A DNA stretch of 54,070 nucleotides. It comes from Luteimonas terrae. GTDB taxonomy: Bacteria > Pseudomonadota > Gammaproteobacteria > Xanthomonadales > Xanthomonadaceae. Location of the stretch: NCBI RefSeq assembly GCF_004358165.1, contig NZ_SMTG01000010.1, forward strand, positions 1-54,070. The letters run 5' to 3'. The notes under the pieces were generated by a model that was given only the letters and a program-made list of their open reading frames with translations, was not told the DNA's origin and did no database searches. The translations under genes and the position numbers were made by a program. The first letter of the stretch is position 1, and each line of letters opens with the position of its first letter. This document shows, one piece after another, positions 9,385-18,298 of the stretch.

Positions 9385-11139
9385 TCAGAACGGGAAGAAG
9401 CGCGGGATCAGCAGGGTCGCGGTGATCAGGAAGATGATGTTCAGCGGCATGCCGATCTTCACGAAATCGCTGAAGCGGTAGTTGCCGGCGGTGTAGACCA
9501 TCGTGTTGGTCTGGTAGCTGATCGGCGTGGCGAAGCTGGTCGAGGCGGCGAATGCCACCGCGATGAGAAACGGCTTGGGATCCACGCCCAGCGAGTCGGC
9601 GGTCGCCAGCGCGATCGGCACCACCAGCACCGCGGACGCGTTGTTGCTCATGAACTCGGTCAGCGTCGAGGTCATCAGATACACCGCGGCCAGTGTCGCC
9701 GTCGGGCCGTAGTGGCCGACGAGATTGATCAGCTGGTTGGCCGCCAGCGCCGCGCCGCCGGTCTTCTGCAATGCGATGCCCAGCGGAATGATGCCGGCCA
9801 GCAGCAGGATCACCCGCCAGTCGATGGCCTCGTAGGCTTCGTCGGGGTCGAGCAGGCGCAGCACGACCAGCGCGATGCAGCCCAGCAGCGCCGAGGCGAC
9901 GATCGACATCCAGCCCAGCGCCGCCGCCGCGATCGCCGCGGCCATGACGATCGCCGACAGCGTCGCCTTCGTCGTATCGACCTTGCGTTGCGCGCGGGCG
10001 CCCATGACGATCAGGCCGCGATCCACGCGCAGCTCGTCGATCGCCTTCGCCGGCGCGTCGAGCAGCAGCACGTCGCCGACGGTCAGCGGCACCTGGTCGA
10101 GCGGGCGCGCGATGCCCAGCTGGCGTCGGTGCAGACCGTGCACGCGCGCGCGGTAGGTGTGGCCGAAGCGCATCCCCGACAGCGTGTGACCGATCAGGTG
10201 CGAGCCCGGCGCGACCATCGCCTCGACATGCAGACGCTCGGCGCTGATGTCGCCATCGAGATCGCGCGCCACGTGGTCGAACCTGAGCTTGAGCGCCTTG
10301 CGCGCGGCGTCGATGTCCGGCCACAGCCCGCGCAGCAGCAGTCGGTCGCCGGCTTCGACCACGGCATCGCCACCGCGCACCGCGACGCCATTGCGCAGGA
10401 TGCCGAGCAGCGCCACGTCTGCATGCGCGTCGCCCGGCACCGCCTCGCGCGTGCGGCCGATGACCGCCGCGCCTTCTGGCACCAGCAGTTCGGCGACGTA
10501 GACGCCGATGGGATCGGCGGTCTCGCTGCCGGGTATGCCGCGGTCGGGCAGCAGTACGCGCCCCACCGTCGTCAGATACAGCACGCATATGCCGACGAAC
10601 ACGATGCCCAGTGGTGCGAACTCGAACAGGGTGAAGCCGACGCCCGCGGTTTCGCGCGCCATCGAATCGACCAGCAGGTTGGTCGACGTGCCTATCAGGG
10701 TGCAGACGCCGGCGGTCTGCGACATGTAGGACAGCGGAATCAGGAACTTCGACGGCGCCCAGCGGTTCGCTGTGGTCGCCGCGAGCACCAGCGGCAGGAA
10801 CACCGCAACCGTCGCGGTGTTGTTGACGAACGCGGCCACGCAGGTCACCAGCGCCATCATCACCAGCAGGAAGAGCCACGGCCAGCGGATGCGCGCGAGC
10901 AGATCGCCCACCGCGACCAGCGCGCCGTTGCGCTGCAGGGCGCCGCTGAGCACGAACATCGCCGCGACCATGACCGTCGCCTGGTCGCTGAAGCCCGACA
11001 GCGCTTCAGGCAGCGTCACCACGCCCAGCACCAGCAGGGCGACGGCGACCAGCAGCGCGACCACATCGACGCGCAGCTTCTCGGTCACGAACAGGACGAC
11101 CGCGCCGGCCATCACCGCCAGCGTCAGCCAGAGTTCCAC
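9385..11139 (-). CDS. SLC13/DASS-type permease with two TrkA-C domains
   Basis: This 584-residue inner-membrane transporter has the divalent-anion sodium symporter layout: a membrane half with VNNTATVAVFLPLV and GTSTNLLVD, a cytoplasmic insert of two TrkA-C (RCK-C) domains (about residues 200-370), and a second membrane half with FMSNNASAVLVVPIALA and SFATPISYQTNTMVY. The NNT and SNN motifs are the typical ion and substrate sites. The substrate is uncertain (sulfate, dicarboxylates or another anion). I chose GTG 11139 because GGGAG lies 5 bases upstream; the frame continues to 11241 but that part is not conserved-looking. It is divergent from the FAD gene, with a palindrome between them. Confidence 0.88.
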   Translation of the reverse strand: MELWLTLAVMAGAVVLFVTEKLRVDVVALLVAVALLVLGVVTLPEALSGFSDQATVMVAAMFVLSGALQRNGALVAVGDLLARIRWPWLFLLVMMALVTCVAAFVNNTATVAVFLPLVLAATTANRWAPSKFLIPLSYMSQTAGVCTLIGTSTNLLVDSMARETAGVGFTLFEFAPLGIVFVGICVLYLTTVGRVLLPDRGIPGSETADPIGVYVAELLVPEGAAVIGRTREAVPGDAHADVALLGILRNGVAVRGGDAVVEAGDRLLLRGLWPDIDAARKALKLRFDHVARDLDGDISAERLHVEAMVAPGSHLIGHTLSGMRFGHTYRARVHGLHRRQLGIARPLDQVPLTVGDVLLLDAPAKAIDELRVDRGLIVMGARAQRKVDTTKATLSAIVMAAAIAAAALGWMSIVASALLGCIALVVLRLLDPDEAYEAIDWRVILLLAGIIPLGIALQKTGGAALAANQLINLVGHYGPTATLAAVYLMTSTLTEFMSNNASAVLVVPIALATADSLGVDPKPFLIAVAFAASTSFATPISYQTNTMVYTAGNYRFSDFVKIGMPLNIIFLITATLLIPRFFPF

Positions 11140-11222
11140 ATCGTCTCCCGTCTCATCCTCGTCCCCGTGTGCCGCCACCGGCCGCCGCATCATGGTGCCC
11201 GCGCGATTGCGTAAGTGCGGTG

Positions 11223-11256
11223 ATCCGCATCCGGACGTCATGGTACGGACGCGGAT
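11223..11256. promoter_or_regulatory. Candidate operator palindrome between divergent genes
   Basis: ATCCGCATCCG (11223-11233) and CGGACGCGGAT (11246-11256) are inverted repeats matching at 10 of 11 positions with a 12-bp spacer. The right arm ends just before a -10-like GATACT (11259-11264) for the FAD gene starting at 11292. The position fits a repressor site controlling both the SLC13 permease and the FAD gene. No protein can be assigned to it. Confidence 0.4.
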
Positions 11257-11291
11257 GGGATACTGCGTGCTTCGCCGCGACAGGACGCCCC

Positions 11292-12662
11292 ATGCCAGCA
11301 GTTTCTTCCGACGCCGTGGACGTGCTCGTGGTCGGCGGCGGCGCCTGCGGCGCGCTGGTCGCCCTGCATCTGCTCGACCATGCGGGGCTGCGCGTCGCGC
11401 TCGCCGATCCGCGCGCGCAGACGGCGCGCGGCGTGGCGTACTCGACGCCGCGCGGCGAACACGTGCTCAACGTCAATGCCGGGCGCATGAGCGCGTTTCC
11501 GACACAGGCCGGCGACTTCGTCGCGTGGCTGCGCACGCAGCCGGACTTCGCGGCACAGGACGCCGCCGCGCTGGACGCGTTGTTCGCGCCGCGGCGCGCG
11601 TACGGCCGCTATCTGCAGGATCGTCTCGATGCGCACCCCGCGCGCGATGCACTGACGCTGCATGTCGACACGGTCGTCGACATCGCGCGCGACGGCGCGG
11701 CATTCCGCGCCGTGTTCGCGTCCGGGGCATCGGTGCGGGCGCGCGCGGTGGTGCTGGCGACCGGTAACCTGCCGGCGGCGCTGCCGGGTGAGGTGTCGAT
11801 CGCCGCTGTCGTCGAGGCATGGGATTACGACGCGGTCGCCGCGATCGCGCCGGATGCGGCGGTCTGCATCGTCGGCGCCGGCCTGAGCATGGTCGATGTG
11901 CTGCTGACGCTGCACGCCAATGGACATCGCGGGCAGGTCCATGCGATCTCGCGCAACGGGCTGATGCCGCTGGCGCATGCCCCGGGCACCGTGCCGCAGG
12001 CAGGCGGCGTCGATGCGCTGATGCCGTTGGGCGTGCGGGCGCGGATGCGTCTGCTGCGACGATGGGCGGCGGATGCCGTTGCGCAAGGGCGTCCCTGGCA
12101 GGACGCGCTCGAACGTCTGCGGCCGCATGTGCGTGCGCTGTGGCAGGCCTGGCCGGAGACCGAGCAGCGGCGCTTCCTGCGCCACGCCGTGCGGCAGTGG
12201 GACATCCACCGCCATCGCATCGCGCCCGGCGTCGCAGCGATCGTCGAGGGCATGCGCGCCGACGGCCGCTTCGTGCTGCACGCCGGCCGCGTGTCGCGGA
12301 TCGCGGCGCACGACGGCCGTCTGCAGGTGGACTGGACGCCGCGCGCTGGCCGCCCGGAGACGATGACCGCCGACGTGATCGTCAATGCCACCGGCATGGA
12401 AAAACGCCTGTCGCGCGCGCCGGGCGCCTTGTTGCCTGCAATGTACGCCCGCGGCCTCGTCGCACCCGGGCCCCTGGGTCTGGGCCTCGCCACCGCGGGC
12501 GACGGTGAAGTGCTCGACGCGCACGGCGTACCGGTCGCCGGGCTGTGGACGCTGGGCGCCAACCGCATCGGCGACCTGTGGGAAACCATCGCGATGCCGG
12601 AGCTGCGCGTGCAGGCCGCGCGCGTCGCCAGGGGGGTCGCGACGGCACTCGACGCGCGCTGA
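11292..12662 (+). CDS. FAD/NAD(P)-binding protein
   Basis: This 456-residue protein opens with a dinucleotide-binding fold, VDVLVVGGGACGALVALHLL (about residues 9-28), followed by ARGVAYSTPRGEHVLNVNAG, the signature of the NAD_binding_9 type FAD-NAD(P)-binding family. A second GxGxxx site lies at VCIVGAGLSMVDVLLTL. The C-terminal TLGANRIGDLWETIAMPELR fits the end of the flavin-binding fold. There is no signal peptide, so it is likely cytoplasmic. The substrate is unknown; family members are oxidoreductases of poorly defined role. ATG 11292 follows CAGGA. It converges with the small hypothetical gene at 12672. Confidence 0.82.
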   Translation: MPAVSSDAVDVLVVGGGACGALVALHLLDHAGLRVALADPRAQTARGVAYSTPRGEHVLNVNAGRMSAFPTQAGDFVAWLRTQPDFAAQDAAALDALFAPRRAYGRYLQDRLDAHPARDALTLHVDTVVDIARDGAAFRAVFASGASVRARAVVLATGNLPAALPGEVSIAAVVEAWDYDAVAAIAPDAAVCIVGAGLSMVDVLLTLHANGHRGQVHAISRNGLMPLAHAPGTVPQAGGVDALMPLGVRARMRLLRRWAADAVAQGRPWQDALERLRPHVRALWQAWPETEQRRFLRHAVRQWDIHRHRIAPGVAAIVEGMRADGRFVLHAGRVSRIAAHDGRLQVDWTPRAGRPETMTADVIVNATGMEKRLSRAPGALLPAMYARGLVAPGPLGLGLATAGDGEVLDAHGVPVAGLWTLGANRIGDLWETIAMPELRVQAARVARGVATALDAR

Positions 12663-12671
12663 AACGCAGCG

Positions 12672-13274
12672 CTAGAGGCAGTGCTGCTGCAGTCGGCGGA
12701 TTTCCTCGGCCGCGAGTTCCGCATCACCGCCGATGCCCAGATTGGCGATGTTGCGGCGGATCTGCGGGCACGGCGTTTCGGTGTAGCCGGCGCCACCGAG
12801 CAGTTGACCGATTCCCTTGACGACATCCTCGGGCGAGATCGACCGGCGCATCGCGAAGCGGCCGTCGGTCCGCGGCGCGACACTGCGGCGCAAGGGATCG
12901 TGCGCGAAATCCGCCGCTGGCGCCTGGTCGCGCGCCCATTGCCCGGCCTGCGCCAGCAGATCGGTGGCGGTGGGCAGGCGTGTCTCGGCGTCGACCGGTG
13001 CGGCGTCGATCTCGACCGCCTGCAGTGCATCGCGGCGTGGCGGCGCGGGTGCGGGCGGCGGCGCGTCGGGACGCGCAATCGCGACGTCGGGCACGTCCAT
13101 TGCGGCGGGCGGCGTCGGTGCCGGCCGCTCGATCCAGACCACCGCCAGCGCCCTGGACTCCGCTTTCGATCCGGTTTCGCCCAGGCCCAGGAGCCACCAG
13201 GCAAGGCCGGCATGCACCAGGATGGTCAGGGCGAGCGCGATGCCCGTCGTCATGGTGCGCAGTCCTTGCGTCAT
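12672..13274 (-). CDS. Hypothetical membrane-anchored protein with a proline-rich linker
   Basis: The 200-residue product has one N-terminal membrane segment (GIALALTILVHAGLAWWLLG, about residues 11-30) and a proline/alanine-rich stretch (about 50-90), an architecture like TonB or periplasm-spanning anchors. The C-terminal region (about 120-200) is charged and holds two cysteines (TETPCPQIRR and the terminal QQHCL). I do not recognise a domain. It lies convergent with the FAD gene (9 bp between stops) and starts upstream of the WYL regulator on the other strand. The topology suggests a periplasmic C-terminus. Confidence 0.65.
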   Translation of the reverse strand: MTQGLRTMTTGIALALTILVHAGLAWWLLGLGETGSKAESRALAVVWIERPAPTPPAAMDVPDVAIARPDAPPPAPAPPRRDALQAVEIDAAPVDAETRLPTATDLLAQAGQWARDQAPAADFAHDPLRRSVAPRTDGRFAMRRSISPEDVVKGIGQLLGGAGYTETPCPQIRRNIANLGIGGDAELAAEEIRRLQQHCL

Positions 13275-13380
13275 CGGGGCTCCATCCCGGTCGGTTGGCG
13301 GAGTCTGGCCCGCGCACGGCCGGGCTGCGTTAACCGCCGGTTATCCGCGCCGCGGTCACGCCGTTGCCGCCCGGTGACGC

Positions 13381-13386
13381 CATAAT
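13381..13386 (+). promoter_or_regulatory. -10-like element of the WYL regulator gene, leaderless spacing
   Basis: CATAAT ends 6 bases before ATG 13393, the same geometry as at hemC, nudC and birA. No Shine-Dalgarno sequence lies in the gap. A leaderless transcript is predicted. Confidence 0.6.
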
Positions 13387-13392
13387 CGGCCC

Positions 13393-14361
13393 ATGGACCG
13401 ATACGAACGCATCCTCTCGCTGCACCGCATCCTCAAGACCTCGCGCTATCCGGTGACCGTGGCCAAGCTGCAGGACGAGCTGGAATGCTCGCGCGCGACG
13501 GTCTACCGCGATCTGGCCTTCCTGCGCGACGCACTGATGGCCCCGATCGTCGGCGATGGCGATGCCGGCTTCCGCTACGACAGCGACGAGGGCGGGCGTT
13601 TCGAACTGCCCGGGCTGTGGCTCAATTCCGAGGAACTGCACGCCTTGCTCGCCGCGCAGCAGCTGCTGTCGCGCAGCGGCGGCGGCGTGCTGTCGAGCGC
13701 GCTGGCGCCGTTGCAGTCGCGCATCGAGAAGCTGCTCGACGAGCATTCGGCCGGCAAGCAGTGGCCGGTGCAGCGCGTGCGCGTGATTCCGCACCGCGGC
13801 CGGCGCATGGACGAGCACGCCTTCCGCAACGTGTGCTCGGCGGTGCTGCAGCGCAAGCAGCTCGCGTTCGAGTACCGCGCGCGTTCGACCGACGAGCGCA
13901 CCAAGCGCATCGTGTCGCCGCAGCGCATCACCCACTATCGCGACAACTGGTATCTCGACGCCTGGGATCACGAGCGCGACGCGCTGCGCAGCTTCTCGGT
14001 CGACCGCATCACCAACGCGCGCGTGCTGGCCGCGGATGCGCGCGACATCGACGAGGGTGAACTCGACGGGCATCTGGCCGGCAGCTACGGCATCTTCTCC
14101 GGCCCGCCCAAGGGCATCGCGACCATCGTCTTCAGTGCCAAGGCAGCGCGCTGGGTGGCCGACGAGCACTGGCACTCGCAGCAGCAGGGCCGCTTCCTGC
14201 CGGACGGTCGCTACGAACTCAAGGTGCCCTACAGCGGCGCGCGCGAGCTGCTGATGGACGTGCTGCATTACGGCGCCGATGCCGAGGTTGTCGAGCCGGT
14301 CGCGCTGCGCGAGCAGGCGCGGTCGCTGCTGATGATGGCGCTGTCGAAGTACGAAGGCTGA
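13393..14361 (+). CDS. YafY-type transcriptional regulator with WYL domain
   Basis: This 322-residue regulator has an N-terminal winged helix-turn-helix of the HTH_11 type (YPVTVAKLQDELECSRATVYRDLAFL, about residues 19-44), a helical linker, then a WYL domain with RITHYRDNWYLDAWDHERDALRSFSVDRI (about 178-206) and a C-terminal extension (WCX). WYL domains bind small ligands or nucleic acid ends and are common in stress and defence regulators. No defence genes are adjacent, and the target cannot be inferred. The patatin-like gene 82 bp downstream could be co-transcribed. Confidence 0.9.
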   Translation: MDRYERILSLHRILKTSRYPVTVAKLQDELECSRATVYRDLAFLRDALMAPIVGDGDAGFRYDSDEGGRFELPGLWLNSEELHALLAAQQLLSRSGGGVLSSALAPLQSRIEKLLDEHSAGKQWPVQRVRVIPHRGRRMDEHAFRNVCSAVLQRKQLAFEYRARSTDERTKRIVSPQRITHYRDNWYLDAWDHERDALRSFSVDRITNARVLAADARDIDEGELDGHLAGSYGIFSGPPKGIATIVFSAKAARWVADEHWHSQQQGRFLPDGRYELKVPYSGARELLMDVLHYGADAEVVEPVALREQARSLLMMALSKYEG

Positions 14362-14443
14362 GTACGCCGCCGGTGCACGGCTGCGCCGCATTGCCGATGC
14401 TCGATGCGCGGGCGCCGTGCGCGCGTGGCGCGAGGCGCCCGCG

Positions 14444-15265
14444 ATGAGCACGCGCGAACCGGTTGCGCTTGCACTCGGCGCGGGCGGGGCGCGCGGGTTG
14501 ACCCAGATCGGCGTGATCGAGGTGCTCGAGGAGCGCGGATTTCCGATCGTCGCGATTTCCGGCGCCTCCAGCGGCGCGCTGGTCGGCGGCATCCACGCCG
14601 CGGGTCGCCTGCGCGAATTCGACGACCGGCTGCGCGCGATGTCGCGACGCGATTTCGTCCGCCTGCTCGATCCGGGCTTCCGCCGCGCGGGCCTGATCGC
14701 CGGGACGCGAATGGTGGAAGCGATGCGCGAGGTCGTCGGTGATCCGCGCATCGAGGACCTGCCGATCCAGTTCACGGCCGTCGCGGTGGACCTGCAGCGC
14801 CAGCGCGAGGTGTGGATCCAGGACGGCCTGCTGTGGGACGCCCTGCGCGCATCGTTCGCGATCCCCGGTGTGTTCACGCCGCACGTGGTCAACGGCCGCG
14901 CGCTGGTCGACGGCGGCCTGCTCGCCCCGCTGCCCATCGCCGCGACGCGGCTGTCCGATGCCACGCGGCTGATCGCCGTCGACATGCACGGCTGGCCCAC
15001 GCAGCCGCCGGGGACGCCGGCCGGACACGGCGAGGCGCAACGCGCGACCGATGCCGCGCCCAGTGGCCTGATCGAACTGATGGCGCGTTCGCTCGACACC
15101 ATGCAGGCGCAGATTTCCCGCGTGCAGCTGGCCCTCGATCCGCCGGAACTGGTGATCCGCATCCCGCGCGACGTCTGCCTGTTCTACGAGTTCTGGCGCG
15201 CGGCCGAACTGATCGACATCGGCCGGCACCAGGCCACGCGCGCGCTGGACGAGGCGGGGTACTGA
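14444..15265 (+). CDS. Patatin-like phospholipase
   Basis: The 273-residue protein has all patatin marks: the glycine-rich oxyanion loop GAGGARGL (about residues 11-18), the nucleophile elbow GASSGAL with its serine near residue 43, and the catalytic aspartate in DGGLLAP. It is close to the RssA/YlbK type of small bacterial patatins. There is no signal peptide, so it acts in the cytoplasm or at the inner face of the membrane; the substrate lipid is unknown. I use ATG 14444. An upstream ATG in frame at 14417 adds nine residues outside the family core. Confidence 0.87.
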   Translation: MSTREPVALALGAGGARGLTQIGVIEVLEERGFPIVAISGASSGALVGGIHAAGRLREFDDRLRAMSRRDFVRLLDPGFRRAGLIAGTRMVEAMREVVGDPRIEDLPIQFTAVAVDLQRQREVWIQDGLLWDALRASFAIPGVFTPHVVNGRALVDGGLLAPLPIAATRLSDATRLIAVDMHGWPTQPPGTPAGHGEAQRATDAAPSGLIELMARSLDTMQAQISRVQLALDPPELVIRIPRDVCLFYEFWRAAELIDIGRHQATRALDEAGY

Positions 15266-15623
15266 GTCTTCGGCCGGGATGGCCGTGAGCGCGGTTCGAC
15301 GCCCGACGCCGCGTGCGCAATCTGCCTGTCAGCTCGCTGCGCCGTGGCTCGGCAAGATGGGACAGCGCATTCGCCTGAACCATCGGACGGCGGGCAGGTG
15401 ATTCGCGCACCCCTCGCGCATATGTGCAACGGCACGGGTTCCGCTGCGCGCTCCCCATCCTGCGAATCGGTCGTCGCGCGTCGATCCGCCTTGCCCCGGT
15501 ACGGCGCGGTGCCTCCGTCGGTCACGCCATCGTGGACGGTCGCAGCCTGTGAGATGCCGGCCGCGGAGACTGCGGCCATGCCCAGCCGGGCCGCCGATCA
15601 CCGCGTTCACAGGAGCTGCCGAC
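15266..15623. other. Intergenic stretch without a recognisable gene
   Basis: Open frames cross this 358-base stretch on both strands, but their translations are arginine- and proline-rich and look like GC-driven shadows. I see no tRNA, no strong terminator and no repeat. An AGGAG at 15611-15615 belongs to the gene that follows. Confidence 0.5.
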
Positions 15624-15986
15624 ATGTCCCGTATCGCCCACGCTGCATCCGCTGCCGATTCCGGTCCCGACCGTCTGCTGCACGCCGGGCTGCTCGGCCT
15701 GCTGTGTCTCGGTGCCGTGGCCCTGTCGTCGTTTCCCGGCCTGCGCGCCGGGGCAACCGCGATCGGCTGGGCACCGCTGTGGCTGATCGGCCTGCCGGCG
15801 GTCGCCTGGCTCACCCTCGTTCTGCGTCGCCTGCCGCGCCGCCGCAAGCTGGCCTCGTCAGCGGTCTTGCGGCGGCGTCGGCCAGGCCTTGTCCAGGCAC
15901 GGCGCAAGCCGGCCCCGCGCCGTCGCCCGCGGATCTCGGTGCGCGCGGCGCTCGCCGCCGCCGGTCTGCTGCCGCTGCTGCGCTGA
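15624..15986 (+). CDS. Small hypothetical membrane protein
   Basis: The 120-residue product has two likely membrane helices (LLHAGLLGLLCLGAVALSSF, about 22-41, and APLWLIGLPAVAWLTLVL, about 53-70) and a strongly basic C-terminal half, then a short hydrophobic end. AGGAG at 15611-15615 sits 8 bases before ATG 15624, which supports translation. I recognise no family. The basic tail would lie in the cytoplasm. Confidence 0.55.
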   Translation: MSRIAHAASAADSGPDRLLHAGLLGLLCLGAVALSSFPGLRAGATAIGWAPLWLIGLPAVAWLTLVLRRLPRRRKLASSAVLRRRRPGLVQARRKPAPRRRPRISVRAALAAAGLLPLLR

Positions 15987-16009
15987 TCGAGCGGCAGTCG
16001 TCCGCGTCG

Positions 16010-16036
16010 TGTGGGAGCGCCGGCGATTGCGACGCC
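16010..16036 (+). repeat. Partial REP-like repeat
   Basis: TGTGGGAGCG followed by a GC-rich imperfect inverted repeat (GGCGATTGCGACGCC region) resembles the TGTGGGAGCG-headed extragenic palindromes of Xanthomonadaceae and Pseudomonas. A clearer copy lies at 48441. The hairpin here is poor, so it may be a decayed copy. Confidence 0.35.
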
Positions 16037-16116
16037 GTGACTTTGGTCATGCGGCCCGCGACCGGGCCGCGTGCTAGCGTTGGGCGGTTATCCGTCCAGG
16101 TCTCACCGGAGTCGCC

Positions 16117-18225
16117 ATGTCCCAACTGTCCAAGCTCTGCCTCGCCGCCGGTATCGCCGCCGGCCTGTCGATGGGCACCGCATCTGCCCAGGAGGCCGCC
16201 GTGTCCGATCCCCACCAGTGGCTCGAAGCCGTCACCGACGAGAAGGCGCTGGACTGGGTCCGTGCGCAGAACGCCAAGGCCGAGGCCGAACTGGCGGCGA
16301 CGCCCGAGTTCAAGCAGCTCGAATCCGACCTGCTGGGCATCTACGACTCCGACGACAAGATTCCGGCCGTCTACAAGCAGGGCGAGTGGTACTACAACTT
16401 CTGGCGCGACAGGAACCACGAGCGCGGCATCTGGCGCCGCACCACGCTCGAGGAATACCGCAAGCCGCAGCCGAAGTGGGAAACCGTGCTCGATCTCGAC
16501 GCGCTCAACAAGGCCGAGGGCGAGAACTGGGTGTGGCACGGCGCCAACTGTCTGCGTCCGGCCTACACGCGCTGCCTGATCGCGCTGTCGCGCGGCGGCG
16601 CCGACGCCGACGTCACCCGCGAGTTCGACGTCGCGTCGAAGTCCTGGGTCGATGGCGGTTTCTTCCGCGAGGAAGCCAAGGGTGCGCTGGGCTGGATCGA
16701 CCAGGACAACGTCTACGTCTACACCGATTTCGGCGACGGCTCGCTGACCTCGTCGGGCTACCCGCGCATCGTCAAGCAGCTCGCGCGCGGCCAGTCGATG
16801 GACCAGGCCAAGCTGGTGTACGAAGGCCAGCCGGACGACATGTACATCGCCGCGATGCACGACGACACGCCGGGTTTCGAGCGTGACTTCGTCAGCCGCA
16901 CGCTGGCCTTCTACAACGACGAGCTCTACCTGCGCGGTGCCGACGGCCAGCTGACCAAGGTCGACGCGCCGAATTCGGCGAACAAGTCCGTGCACCACGA
17001 CTGGCTGATGCTGGAACTGCGCGAAGCCTGGAACGTCGGCGGCCGCGACTACCCTGCGGGCTCGCTGCTGGTGACGAAGTTCGACGACTTCATGGCCGGC
17101 AAGCGCGAGTTCGAAGCGCTGTTCGAGCCGACCGAGACCACGTCGCTCGCCGGTGCGACCTGGACCAAGAACCACCTGGTGCTCAACGTCCTCGAGGACG
17201 TCAAGAACAAGCTCACCGTGCTGACGCCGGGCGCGGACGGCTGGGCGCGCAGCGCGCTGGCCGGCGTGCCGGAGCTCGGCACCGTCGCCGTCAGTGCCGT
17301 GGACAGCGACGAGTCCGACGCTGTGTGGATGACCGTCACCGATTACCTCACGCCGAGCACGCTGATGCTGGCCGAGGTCGGCAGCGACAAGGCGCCCGAA
17401 ACGCTCAAGACCATGCCGGCGTTCTTCGATGCCAGCACGCACGAGGTCGAACAGCACTTCGCCACGTCCAAGGACGGCACCCGCGTGCCGTACTTCCTGG
17501 TGCGTCCGAAGGACATGCAGCTCGACGGCAGCAACCCGACCCTGCTCTACGGCTACGGCGGCTTCGAGATCTCGCTGACCCCGGGCTATTCGGGTGGCGT
17601 GGGCAAGGGCTGGCTGGAGAAGGGTGGCGTGTATGCGGTCGCCAACATCCGCGGCGGCGGCGAGTACGGCCCGCGCTGGCATCAGGCGGCGCTCAAGCAG
17701 AACCGCCACAAGGCCTACGAGGACTTCGCTGCGGTCGCGCAGGACATGATCGACCGCAAGATCACGTCGCCTGCGCACCTGGGCATCCGCGGCGGCAGCA
17801 ACGGCGGTCTGCTGACCGGCAACATGCTCACGCAGTACCCGGAGCTGTTCGGCGCGGTCGTGATCCAGGTGCCGCTGCTCGACATGCAGCGCTACCACAA
17901 GCTGCTGGCCGGCGCGTCGTGGATGGCCGAGTACGGCAACCCCGACAAGCCCGAAGAGTGGGAATTCATCCGCACCTTCTCGCCCTACCACCTGTTCGAT
18001 GCGGCGAAGGACTATCCGCCGACGCTGATCCTCACCTCCACGCGCGACGACCGCGTGCACCCCGGCCACGCCCGCAAGATGATGGCGAAGATGTCCGAGG
18101 CCGGTAAGGACGTGCGCTACTACGAGAACATCGAAGGCGGCCACGGCGGCGCGGCGAACAACCGCCAGCAGGCGCACATGGACGCGCTCTACCTGACGTT
18201 CCTGTGGCAGCAACTGGGCAAGTGA
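16117..18225 (+). CDS. Exported prolyl oligopeptidase family peptidase (S9)
   Basis: The 702-residue protein has a signal peptide (hydrophobic core LCLAAGIAAGLSMG, cleavage near TASAQ at 24-25), then a seven-bladed beta-propeller, then an alpha/beta hydrolase domain (about residues 460-702). The catalytic serine is Ser561 in RGGSNGG, with aspartate at 644/645 (STRDDRV) and His676 (EGGHGG). The fold, length and GGSNGG box are those of S9A prolyl endopeptidases, which cleave short peptides after proline. The signal points to the periplasm. A hairpin terminator follows, and a second S9 peptidase gene starts 73 bp downstream. Confidence 0.92.
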   Translation: MSQLSKLCLAAGIAAGLSMGTASAQEAAVSDPHQWLEAVTDEKALDWVRAQNAKAEAELAATPEFKQLESDLLGIYDSDDKIPAVYKQGEWYYNFWRDRNHERGIWRRTTLEEYRKPQPKWETVLDLDALNKAEGENWVWHGANCLRPAYTRCLIALSRGGADADVTREFDVASKSWVDGGFFREEAKGALGWIDQDNVYVYTDFGDGSLTSSGYPRIVKQLARGQSMDQAKLVYEGQPDDMYIAAMHDDTPGFERDFVSRTLAFYNDELYLRGADGQLTKVDAPNSANKSVHHDWLMLELREAWNVGGRDYPAGSLLVTKFDDFMAGKREFEALFEPTETTSLAGATWTKNHLVLNVLEDVKNKLTVLTPGADGWARSALAGVPELGTVAVSAVDSDESDAVWMTVTDYLTPSTLMLAEVGSDKAPETLKTMPAFFDASTHEVEQHFATSKDGTRVPYFLVRPKDMQLDGSNPTLLYGYGGFEISLTPGYSGGVGKGWLEKGGVYAVANIRGGGEYGPRWHQAALKQNRHKAYEDFAAVAQDMIDRKITSPAHLGIRGGSNGGLLTGNMLTQYPELFGAVVIQVPLLDMQRYHKLLAGASWMAEYGNPDKPEEWEFIRTFSPYHLFDAAKDYPPTLILTSTRDDRVHPGHARKMMAKMSEAGKDVRYYENIEGGHGGAANNRQQAHMDALYLTFLWQQLGK

Positions 18226-18235
18226 TTCCATCCCG

Positions 18236-18264
18236 CACCGGCCGCGCAAGCGGCCGGTGTTCTT
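18236..18264 (+). terminator. Rho-independent terminator after the first S9 peptidase gene
   Basis: A perfect 10-bp inverted repeat, CACCGGCCGC (18236-18245) and GCGGCCGGTG (18250-18259), has a GCAA tetraloop and is followed by TTCTTTCT. It separates the two peptidase genes, so they are probably not a simple operon. Confidence 0.8.
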
Positions 18265-18298
18265 TCTGGCGTTGCATCCGCAGCGAGTGGACCCACCT

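Noticed and set aside
8920..11214. A 764-codon plus-strand frame over the SLC13 and DmsC-like genes
   Set aside because: The minus strand encodes clear membrane helices and family motifs; the plus frame is His/Gln/Arg low complexity.
15184..15579. A 131-codon minus-strand frame in the gap before 15624
   Set aside because: It overlaps the end of the patatin gene, has no Shine-Dalgarno sequence and shows no recognisable domain.
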